Source of the DNA: Actinomycetota bacterium
GTDB lineage: Bacteria > Actinomycetota > Acidimicrobiia > Acidimicrobiales > Ilumatobacteraceae
Length of the DNA: 12,783 bases
Direction of reading: 5' to 3'
Assembly (NCBI GenBank): GCA_005793785.1
Contig: SXPW01000094.1
Location: forward strand, 1-12,783
A model generated the notes under the pieces. The model searched no databases. It saw only the letters and a list, made by a program, of their open reading frames with translations, and was not told where the DNA came from. Positions 1-5,959 of this stretch are shown in pieces (within the stretch, counting starts at the first letter, position 1; each line of letters opens with the position of its first letter). The translations under genes were made by a program, and so were the position numbers.

Positions 1-119
1 CCGATCTCACGATGAGCATGGGAACCCTCGTCAAGGTGTTCGGTTGGTACGACAACGAATGGGGATACTCCAACCGACTCGTGAATCTCACCACGCACAT
101 CGGGCGATCGCTCGCTTGA
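1..119 (+). CDS. gap: Glyceraldehyde-3-phosphate dehydrogenase, C-terminal end (partial)
   Basis: Only the last 38 codons are present; the first complete codon begins at base 3 and the stop is TGA at 117-119. The protein oxidises and phosphorylates glyceraldehyde 3-phosphate to 1,3-bisphosphoglycerate with NAD(P)+ in the cytoplasm. The visible tail contains the family hallmark VKVFGWYDNEWGYSNRLVNL, which closes the catalytic domain of class I GAPDH and contributes the strongly conserved WYDNEWGYS helix near the NAD pocket. The catalytic Cys and the Rossmann domain lie outside the window. The next gene is pgk, 43 nt downstream on the same strand, which is the usual gap-pgk order and suggests one transcript. 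Identification is firm; cofactor preference cannot be judged. Confidence 0.95.
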   Translation, partial: DLTMSMGTLVKVFGWYDNEWGYSNRLVNLTTHIGRSLA

Positions 120-162
120 CGTCAGATTCGTACCACTGCCTGCCCGAACGAGTGAGCACCCG

Positions 163-1275
163 ATGAATTTGCCCGTTCTCGAGGACCTGGGGGACCTTCG
201 CCACAAGCGGGTGCTCGTGCGTACCGATTTCAACGTCCCGATGAGTGGACCCGACGACGCCCGCGTGGTGACCGACGATTTCCGGATTCGTGCGTCGCTT
301 CCCACCATCGAGTGGCTCACCGAACGCGGTGCCACGGTGGTGTGTGCAAGCCATCTCGGACGTCCGAAGGGTACGGTCGTGGCGAAGTATTCCATGTCGC
401 CGGTGCGAGCCCGACTTGCGGACCTGGCTCCGGGTGTCGAACTCCTCGAGAACCTGCGCTTCACACCGGACGAGGAAGCCAACGATGCGAAGTTCGTGGA
501 GCATCTGATCTCGGGAATCGATGCCTACGTCAACGACGCCTTCGGTGCGGCGCACCGCGCGCACGCGTCGGTGGTCGGTCCGCCCAAATACCTTCCCTCC
601 GCCGCAGGACGCCTGATCGAGCACGAAGTGAACGTGCTCGAAAAACTGCGCACCTCGCCGAAACGGCCGTATGTCGCGGTACTGGGAGGCGCAAAAGTAA
701 GCGACAAACTCGGCGTCATCGAGTCGTTGGTGAAGGTCGTCGACCGGTTGGTGATCGGTGGGGGAATGTGCTTCACCTTCCTCGCGGCGCTCGGCCATTC
801 CATCGGCGACTCGCTCTGCGAGCCGGAACAGATCGAACACTGCAAGAAATTGCTCCGCAACAACCCGTCGATCCTCCTGCCCGAGGACATCATCGGTGTC
901 GACGCGGATGGTGTCTATTCCACCTTCGGGCGACGGTTGCCGGATGGAGCCAAAGGAATGGACATCGGCCCGGGAAGTGCGGCGGCCTTCGTGGACGCGA
1001 TCATGGACGCACGAACCGTGTTCTGGAACGGCCCGATGGGTGTGTTCGAGGATCCGCGTTTCGCCAAGGGAACGCGTACCGTGGCTCAAGCGATGGCCGA
1101 CACGAAAGCGTTCACCGTGGTTGGTGGTGGTGACTCGGCGGCCGCTCTCGCACAATTCGAACTCGACGACATGGTCGATCACGTGTCAACCGGTGGTGGC
1201 GCTTCACTCGAATATCTCGAGTTGGGTGACCTCCCGGGATTGCGAGCTTTGCGGGAGGCACCGAATGCCAAGTGA
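163..1275 (+). CDS. pgk: Phosphoglycerate kinase, compact form
   Basis: Transfers phosphate from 1,3-bisphosphoglycerate to ADP, giving 3-phosphoglycerate and ATP in the cytoplasm. Visible family motifs are VRTDFNVP (20-26), SHLGRP (63-68), ENLRF (96-100), HRAHAS (131-136), GGAKVSDK (175-182), VFWNGPMGVFE and the C-terminal GGGDS and STGGGAS nucleotide-site loops, so the substrate and nucleotide residues look intact. At 370 residues it is shorter than the usual 390-400. Between ARLADL (84-89) and LLENLRF (94-100) only a few residues remain, where family members normally carry about 25 more (a strand plus a helix ending in GDVLLLENLRF). The ATG at 163 places VRTDFNVP at the normal distance; the ribosome site is weak (GAG-type at 150-156). 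It follows gap by 43 nt and overlaps tpiA by 11 nt. Confidence 0.96.
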   Translation: MNLPVLEDLGDLRHKRVLVRTDFNVPMSGPDDARVVTDDFRIRASLPTIEWLTERGATVVCASHLGRPKGTVVAKYSMSPVRARLADLAPGVELLENLRFTPDEEANDAKFVEHLISGIDAYVNDAFGAAHRAHASVVGPPKYLPSAAGRLIEHEVNVLEKLRTSPKRPYVAVLGGAKVSDKLGVIESLVKVVDRLVIGGGMCFTFLAALGHSIGDSLCEPEQIEHCKKLLRNNPSILLPEDIIGVDADGVYSTFGRRLPDGAKGMDIGPGSAAAFVDAIMDARTVFWNGPMGVFEDPRFAKGTRTVAQAMADTKAFTVVGGGDSAAALAQFELDDMVDHVSTGGGASLEYLELGDLPGLRALREAPNAK

Positions 1276-2065
1276 CCGAACGTCGGGTGACCGTACGCCG
1301 ATCGTGAGCGGAAATTGGAAGATGAACAACAACCACTTCGAAGCCATTCAGTGCGTGCAGAAGCTGGCGTACCTCCTGCAGAAGGACGACTTCGATGCAG
1401 TTGAAGTGACGATTCACCCGCCGTTCACCGACTTGCGCAGCATGCAGACGTTGATCGACGCCGACCAGTTGCGGCTGAAACTGGGAGCGCAGAACTGTCA
1501 CCCCGATGACAAGGGCGCATTCACCGGTGAGATATCCCCCGTGTTCCTCGCCAAGCTCGGTGTGCAGTACGTCATCGTCGGCCACAGCGAACGGCGCGAG
1601 TCGTTCGGGGAGAACGACGAGTTCGTCGCACGCAAGGTCGCGGCAGTCCAGAAGCACGGGATGACACCGATTCTTTGCGTTGGAGAAACGTTGGCCGAAC
1701 GCGAATCAGGTCTCACACTCGACAAAGTGAAGGTGCAGGTGCGTAGTGCGCTGGAAAAGCGGACGAGCGAACAGGTGAAGTCGATGGTGATCGCCTACGA
1801 ACCCATCTGGGCGATTGGTACGGGCAGGAATGCATCCCCCGAGGATGCGCAGGAGGTCATCGCCGCCATTCGCGAGGAGGTGGCGTCCGTGGTCTCCCGG
1901 CCCGCTGCCCAAGCGATACGTCTGCAATATGGGGGCAGTGTCAAGGCGGGAACCATCGCCGACATCATGCGCCAACCCGATATCGACGGCGTGTTGGTGG
2001 GCGGCGCCAGCCTCGATCCCACGGAGTTCGCCCGCATCGTGCAGTACCGGCGCCACGCGTTCTGA
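1265..2065 (+). CDS. tpiA: Triose-phosphate isomerase
   Basis: Interconverts dihydroxyacetone phosphate and glyceraldehyde 3-phosphate in the cytoplasm as a TIM-barrel dimer. The 266-residue product has a typical full length and all key residues: NWKM with N17 and K19, catalytic H107 in VGHSERR, catalytic E179 in AYEPIWAIGTG (which also begins flexible loop 6), and the phosphate-binding loops YGGSV (222-226) and VLVGGASL. The reading frame is open far upstream into pgk, but ATG 1265 is the sensible start. It has a clear GGGAGG Shine-Dalgarno at 1253-1258 with 6-nt spacing and puts NWKM near the N-terminus. The start overlaps the pgk end by 11 nt, so translation is probably coupled. In many bacteria secG follows next; here an ABC transporter operon intervenes. 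Confidence 0.97.
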   Translation: MPSDRTSGDRTPIVSGNWKMNNNHFEAIQCVQKLAYLLQKDDFDAVEVTIHPPFTDLRSMQTLIDADQLRLKLGAQNCHPDDKGAFTGEISPVFLAKLGVQYVIVGHSERRESFGENDEFVARKVAAVQKHGMTPILCVGETLAERESGLTLDKVKVQVRSALEKRTSEQVKSMVIAYEPIWAIGTGRNASPEDAQEVIAAIREEVASVVSRPAAQAIRLQYGGSVKAGTIADIMRQPDIDGVLVGGASLDPTEFARIVQYRRHAF

Positions 2066-2116
2066 TTTCGCGGGGCATCGCCACGCTGTTGCTTCGTCAT
2101 GAACGAGGTGCGAACT

Positions 2117-2131
2117 CCGTCACATTGACGG
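2117..2131. promoter_or_regulatory. Operator-like perfect inverted repeat before the importer operon
   Basis: CCGTCA-CAT-TGACGG is a perfect 6-bp inverted repeat with a 3-nt spacer. It lies just upstream of a TAGGGT candidate -10 box (2134-2139), so it would occupy the -35/-10 spacer, a classic repressor position. The GTCA/TGAC half-sites are a shape used by several dimeric regulators, but no specific regulator is visible in the window. As RNA it could also form a short hairpin at the end of the glycolytic transcript; no U-tract follows, so the operator reading is favoured. Confidence 0.45.
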
Positions 2132-2133
2132 GA

Positions 2134-2139
2134 TAGGGT
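2134..2139 (+). promoter_or_regulatory. Candidate -10 box for the binding-protein gene
   Basis: TAGGGT fits the actinobacterial TAnnnT pattern and resembles the other -10 candidates in this window (TAGTTT, TAGGCT). Transcription would start near 2146, giving a leader of about 50 nt with a good ribosome site. No convincing -35 is seen at 17-18 nt, which would suit control through the adjacent palindrome. Prediction only. Confidence 0.35.
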
Positions 2140-2156
2140 GAGATCGTCAAACCTTG

Positions 2157-2169
2157 GGGGTGACACCCC
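2157..2169 (+). other. Short G/C hairpin in the binding-protein leader
   Basis: GGGGT-GAC-ACCCC can form a 5-bp stem with a 3-nt loop; the DNA reads as GGGGTG-A-CACCCC. It lies between the predicted transcription start and the Shine-Dalgarno at 2181-2187, leaving that site free. It may be a second protein-binding palindrome or a 5' stabilising hairpin; neither is proven. Confidence 0.3.
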
Positions 2170-2180
2170 ACCTATTCGAC

Positions 2181-2187
2181 GGGGAGG
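2181..2187 (+). promoter_or_regulatory. Shine-Dalgarno site that fixes the binding-protein start
   Basis: GGGGAGG lies 8 nt before ATG 2196. This supports that ATG over the in-frame TTG at 2154, which would add 14 residues in front of a normal lipoprotein signal peptide. Confidence 0.8.
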
Positions 2188-2195
2188 TCGAATTC

Positions 2196-3938
2196 ATGAA
2201 GAGAAACAACAAGGCGATTCGTTTCGCTGCATCGTTGTTCGCGGTCGCGATGATCGCAACGGCATGTGGTGGCGACGATGAAGCCGCGTCGGAGGAGACG
2301 CTTGCCGAGGAGCCAGCCGCTGAGCCGGTTTCGTATCCGACGCTTGCCGAATGCGCCGACGTCACTTACGACTACACCTTCACGCCGCCAGCATCGGCCG
2401 GCATGACGGTGACCTACGACATTGCCCCTGAGGCGGTCTGGGAAGACGGTTCGGCAATCACCGCCGCCGACTTCAAGGCAACTTGGGAAGCGGCGTTGAA
2501 CACTCCAGGATCCATCTCGACGGTGGGCTACGACCAAATTGAGTCGGTCGAAGCCGGTTCCAGCGACAAGCAAGTCGTCGTGAACTTCAAGTCGGTTTAT
2601 GGTCCGTACAAGGGTCTCTTTGGTGGTCTCATCAAGGCAGCCTCCGTGGAGAACGCATCGGACATCTCGGCGGACTTCGCCGATTTCATCGGTTTCTCGG
2701 GTCGCCCGTGGAAGATGAAGTCGTGGAGCCCAAGCCAGGTCGTCTACGTTCCCAACGACAAGTACTGGGGAGCCGACAAGGCCGTGGCCAAGCAACTCGT
2801 CATGGTGCCGCTGGCAGACAGCGACACCGAGGCGGCAGCGCTCAAGGCCGGCGAAGTCGATTTCGTGTACCCACAATTCTTCGGTGGTATCGAGGAGTCC
2901 TTCACGGACCCGAACATCACCCTGAAGAAGGAGTTCGGTGGTGACTACGAAGGCTTCTACTTCCAACAGAAGTGCGGTCCGTTCGCGAACCCCATCTTCC
3001 GTGAGGCCTTCTCCAAGTCGATCGACCGTGATGCGTTGTTCCAGCAGATCTACGTTCCACTCGGTGGCGAGTCGCCATTGCAGTGTGGTCCGATCGTGCC
3101 TGGTCCGTTCTGCAACGGCGATGAATTTGCCAATTCCTACGACCCGGCCGCTGCCGAAACCCTGCTGACCGAGAACGGTTGGACCAAGGGCGCCGACGGC
3201 TACTGGATCGACCCATCCACTGGTGCTGCACCAGACATTCGCTGGATCATCAACACGGGCAACACCCGTCGCGAGAACACCCAGGCCTACCTGATTCCGT
3301 TGCTCAATGCAGCCGGTTTCAAGGTGCGCGCAGACAACTGCGACGCAGCCTGCTACTTCCAGCAGCGTCTCCCAGCCCTCGACTACGACATGGCCATGTA
3401 CATCTCGACCGCTCCGCCGGACCCGGGCTACCTGACCTCGTCGTTCACCTGCGACTTGATTCCGACCACCGCGAACAACAACGTTGGTCAGAACTCGCAG
3501 GGATGGTGCAATGCCGAGGCTTCGGACTTGCTCCACAACGCCGACTTCGAGCCGGATGCAGCCAAGCGTGCTGAACTGGTGAAGAGCGCGTTGAAGTTGA
3601 TGGCCGCCGACAGCGTGATGCTGCCGTTGTTCCAGTTCCCGAAGTCGGGCTTCTGGCGCACGGACAAGGTGGGTGGACCGGTTGATGCCGAGCTTCGCAA
3701 CTACACCTCGTTCATCAACAACCACTTGTGGACCGATCTCGACGGTGATGGCAAGGTTGTCATCGGCGCCGAGCAGTGGCCGGAGTGCTTGAACCCGGTC
3801 ACCGAGTGTGCAAACTCTTCGTGGATGGTGTGGACATCGATCAACCAGGTCATGCCTGGTGCGTTCGCCACCACCAACGATGGTGCATACGTGGTCACCA
3901 ACCTGCTGACGGGCGAACCAACGGTCACCCTGAAGTAA
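2196..3938 (+). CDS. Family 5 (Dpp/Opp-type) solute-binding lipoprotein, apparently circularly permuted
   Basis: Captures ligand, probably peptides, outside the membrane and delivers it to the downstream permeases. The 580-residue product has a lipoprotein signal: basic start (K2, R3, K6, R9), hydrophobic 10-22, ATAC with lipidated C24, then an acidic linker to about 45. At 70-86 it enters a block (TVTYDI..EAVWEDG) that in DppA-like proteins comes roughly 60 residues after the mature N-terminus. It then follows family order: PNDKYWG, VYPQ, FREAFSKSIDRDAL (268-281), NTGNTRRENTQ, and a C-terminal block ending near W512. After DLDGDG (514-519), residues 521-580 look like the missing N-terminal strands (VVIGAEQWPECLNP, then LLTGEPTV). 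The simplest reading is a circular permutation. Ligand is unknown. Start ATG has a GGGGAGG site. A strong hairpin follows, as is common when the binding protein is made in excess. Confidence 0.88.
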   Translation: MKRNNKAIRFAASLFAVAMIATACGGDDEAASEETLAEEPAAEPVSYPTLAECADVTYDYTFTPPASAGMTVTYDIAPEAVWEDGSAITAADFKATWEAALNTPGSISTVGYDQIESVEAGSSDKQVVVNFKSVYGPYKGLFGGLIKAASVENASDISADFADFIGFSGRPWKMKSWSPSQVVYVPNDKYWGADKAVAKQLVMVPLADSDTEAAALKAGEVDFVYPQFFGGIEESFTDPNITLKKEFGGDYEGFYFQQKCGPFANPIFREAFSKSIDRDALFQQIYVPLGGESPLQCGPIVPGPFCNGDEFANSYDPAAAETLLTENGWTKGADGYWIDPSTGAAPDIRWIINTGNTRRENTQAYLIPLLNAAGFKVRADNCDAACYFQQRLPALDYDMAMYISTAPPDPGYLTSSFTCDLIPTTANNNVGQNSQGWCNAEASDLLHNADFEPDAAKRAELVKSALKLMAADSVMLPLFQFPKSGFWRTDKVGGPVDAELRNYTSFINNHLWTDLDGDGKVVIGAEQWPECLNPVTECANSSWMVWTSINQVMPGAFATTNDGAYVVTNLLTGEPTVTLK

Positions 3939-3969
3939 GTACGAACGTCGTTCATTGAACGACACTCGC

Positions 3970-4011
3970 GCGACGCGCGGGTCTTGCCTTCGGGCGGGGC
4001 CCGCGCGTCGT
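3970..4011 (+). terminator. Strong hairpin after the binding-protein gene (attenuator, terminator or mRNA stabiliser)
   Basis: Arms 3971-3981 (CGACGCGCGGG) and 4000-4010 (CCCGCGCGTCG) pair perfectly over 11 bp. With G-U pairs the stem continues inwards to GCC (3986-3988) and GGC (3993-3995), closing a UUCG tetraloop (3989-3992), about 19 bp in all. Only a weak T-run (TATTT) follows, so it is not a textbook intrinsic terminator. Its place between the binding protein and first permease suits differential expression, by partial termination or by protecting the upstream mRNA end. Confidence 0.7.
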
Positions 4012-4033
4012 CGTATTTGGAATGCCTCTTCTG

Positions 4034-4068
4034 GTGACCTTGGTCGTGAAAGGCACTAGTTTTACGGA
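4034..4068 (+). promoter_or_regulatory. Candidate leaderless promoter for the permease-ATPase genes
   Basis: GTGACC (4034-4039) could be a -35, followed by a 17-nt spacer and TAGTTT (4057-4062) as -10. Six more bases lead straight to GTG 4069, so transcription would begin at or next to the start codon. This fits the poor ribosome site: the only GGAG (4066-4069) overlaps the start itself. The same TAGnnT-6 nt-start arrangement is seen at secG. Confidence 0.45.
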
Positions 4069-5043
4069 GTGCTGAGGTACGTCCTGCGTCGACTCGCTTG
4101 GGCGGTTCCGACCCTGGTGTTGGTGACGTTCCTGGTGTACGTGGCATTGCGGATCGGCACCAATCCGGTGGAGAGCTACAAACGAATCAACCCTCGCGCC
4201 ACGCCCGCGAAGATCCAGCAGTACATCGATGTCAACGGCCTCGATCCCAACTACGTGCGGGGGTATTTCCGTTGGTTGGTGAATTTCGTGACGTTGGATT
4301 GGCCGAGAAGCATCAAGGGATCACGCGAGGTGTGGCCGCAACTCAAGGATGCTCTCGCGAACACGCTCCGACTCGGCACCGCCGCGAGTGCCGTCGGAAT
4401 CGTCGCCGGGCTCATGCTGGGAGTGTTCGCGGCACTTCGACCCGGTGGACGGCGGGACGTCGCGGTGAACACCGCCGCTTTCGTCGGTATCTCGATCCCG
4501 CCGTACGTATCGGCCATCCTCCTCCAGTTGCTCTTTGCGGTGTACTGGAGTCGTTGGTTCGGTTCGACGTTGTTTCCCACTTCGGGCGTATATCCGCCGG
4601 GTCAGATGGGATTCGATCTGGGTTTGATGCTCAAACACATGGTGCTTCCGACCGTGGTGGTGGCCATCCAGATCATCGCCGTGTATTCGCGCTACATGCG
4701 CTCCTCGTTGTTGGACGTGTTGAGCAGCGAGTACATGCGAACGGCACGATCGAAGGGAATCAGCGAGCGGCGGGTGTTGTTCAAGCACGGTTTGCGGAAT
4801 GCTCTGATACCCGTGGTGACCATCGCGGCACTCGACATCGGGTCGATCGTTGGCGGTCTGATCATCACCGAGAACATCTTCAGTTACCCCGGAATGGGGA
4901 AGTACTTCTTGTCCGCGTTTGGCGAGGGCGATTTCCCGTTGCTGATGCCGTGGATGGTCATCATCGTGGCATCGATCCTGATCTTCAATCTCGTGGCGGA
5001 CGTGTCGTACGCCTGGCTCGACCCGAGGATTCGACTTGACTGA
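4069..5043 (+). CDS. Peptide ABC transporter permease, DppB/OppB type
   Basis: One half of the membrane channel of the importer. The 324-residue protein has the family layout: TM1 near 9-30, a long external loop (31-95), then TMs near 100-124, 132-160, 190-210, 245-268 and 290-315. The cytoplasmic EAA loop that docks to the ATPase is seen at 221-246 (EYMRTARSKG, then a RHGLRN-type segment and NALIP). MLRYVLRR is a typical N-terminus for this family. The start must be GTG 4069, because the frame is closed by TAG at 4057 and the next candidates cut into TM1. It overlaps the next permease gene by 8 nt. Family membership is clear; Dpp versus Opp naming and ligand are not resolvable. Confidence 0.94.
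   Translation: MLRYVLRRLAWAVPTLVLVTFLVYVALRIGTNPVESYKRINPRATPAKIQQYIDVNGLDPNYVRGYFRWLVNFVTLDWPRSIKGSREVWPQLKDALANTLRLGTAASAVGIVAGLMLGVFAALRPGGRRDVAVNTAAFVGISIPPYVSAILLQLLFAVYWSRWFGSTLFPTSGVYPPGQMGFDLGLMLKHMVLPTVVVAIQIIAVYSRYMRSSLLDVLSSEYMRTARSKGISERRVLFKHGLRNALIPVVTIAALDIGSIVGGLIITENIFSYPGMGKYFLSAFGEGDFPLLMPWMVIIVASILIFNLVADVSYAWLDPRIRLD
5025..5029 (+). promoter_or_regulatory. Ribosome-binding site supporting the TTG start of the second permease
   Basis: GAGGA lies 6 nt before TTG 5036, inside the end of the first permease gene. The first in-frame ATG (5078) has a GGAGG touching it with no spacing, so TTG 5036 is the better start. Confidence 0.6.
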
Positions 5044-5959
5044 CGACGTCCTGCTTCCCACGATCTCCCCGCGGAGGATGGCGTTCAATCGCTTCGTCAG
5101 TCACCGTGCAGCGGTGGTGAGCGTGTTCATCCTGGCGACGCTGGTCATCTTCGTCGCGCTCTCGCCACTGACCGCTCGTTACGGCGTGAACGACGCGGTT
5201 CAGGCACCGCCGAACTACTTCCTGTCACCTCGTGCCAACGCATGGCTCGGGACCGACGACATCGGCCGCGACCTCTACAGTCGACTCATCTACGGCGTTC
5301 GAGTGTCGCTCGTCATCGGATTGTTTTCCGCGATCATCTCCGTGGTGATCGGTTGCCTGGTTGGTGCGGTCGCCGGCTTTCGCGGCGGTCGCTTCGACGA
5401 CATCGTCATGCGAATCACCGACTTGTTCCTGGCCTTCCCGTTCCTCGTCACCCTGCTCGTGATGCGCAACATGCTGGGGGCAATCTCCTGGCTGACGCCG
5501 GTCATCGGGAAGTTGTCGTCGGTGAGGTTCATCATCGTCTTGTTCTCCATCTTCGGCTGGATGGGTGTGGCACGAATCGTGCGTGGTCAGGTCCTCGCCC
5601 TGAAGGAGCGCGAATTCATCGAGGCGGCGCGCGCGGTTGGGGCTTCGCGTTGGTACATCGTGCGGCGTCACCTGCTCCCGAACTCCATCGGCCCGATCAT
5701 GGTGGCGCTCACGTTCTCGGTGGTGTCGGCGATCATCGGGGAGTCGACGCTGGCGTTCTTCGGCTACGGACCGCAGGCCGGTGATGGGGCGACCTCACTC
5801 GGAATCCTGGTCGGTCAGGCAAAGGGTGCGGTGAACACCGGATTCTGGTGGCTGGCGTTGTTTCCCTGTCTCACGTTGGTGACCATCGCGCTCACCATCA
5901 ACTTCATCGGTGATGCACTCCGCGACGCCACCGATCCACGCATGCAGAAGGAGGAGTGA
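5036..5959 (+). CDS. Peptide ABC transporter permease, DppC/OppC type
   Basis: Second half of the transmembrane channel. The 307-residue product shows the OppC/DppC plan: a short cytoplasmic tail, TM1 near 25-45, the family signature LGTDDIGRD (71-79) at the outer face, TMs near 88-114, 130-148, 165-183, 222-243 and 271-292, and an EAA loop at 193-221 (EFIEAARAVGAS, then RRHLLPN). It starts at TTG 5036 with GAGGA 6 nt upstream and overlaps the stop of the first permease by 8 nt. Its TGA overlaps the next gene's ATG (TGATG). The tight overlaps show it is made together with its partner permease and the ATPases. Function as an importer subunit is secure; the substrate is not. Confidence 0.94.
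   Translation: MTDDVLLPTISPRRMAFNRFVSHRAAVVSVFILATLVIFVALSPLTARYGVNDAVQAPPNYFLSPRANAWLGTDDIGRDLYSRLIYGVRVSLVIGLFSAIISVVIGCLVGAVAGFRGGRFDDIVMRITDLFLAFPFLVTLLVMRNMLGAISWLTPVIGKLSSVRFIIVLFSIFGWMGVARIVRGQVLALKEREFIEAARAVGASRWYIVRRHLLPNSIGPIMVALTFSVVSAIIGESTLAFFGYGPQAGDGATSLGILVGQAKGAVNTGFWWLALFPCLTLVTIALTINFIGDALRDATDPRMQKEE

Noticed and set aside
758..1264. Upstream extension of tpiA inside pgk
   Set aside because: The frame is open by chance; ATG 1265 has a strong GGGAGG site and gives the normal TPI length.
2117..2131. Intrinsic terminator for the glycolytic transcript
   Set aside because: The stem is only 6 bp and no U-tract follows; its position against a -10 box fits an operator better.
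2154..2195. TTG start 14 codons upstream for the binding protein
   Set aside because: It would put polar residues before a standard lipoprotein signal, and the GGGGAGG site serves ATG 2196.
3735..3773. True EF-hand or dockerin calcium site
   Set aside because: The DxDxDG start fits, but the acidic residue at loop position 12 is missing (alanine there, glutamate one later); kept only as a calcium-like linker.
2172..3965. 597-codon open frame on the - strand opposite the binding-protein gene
   Set aside because: The + strand frame has a signal peptide, ribosome site and family motifs. The - strand product is rich in Arg, Val, Gly and His without any recognisable domain, a common mirror effect in GC-rich coding DNA.
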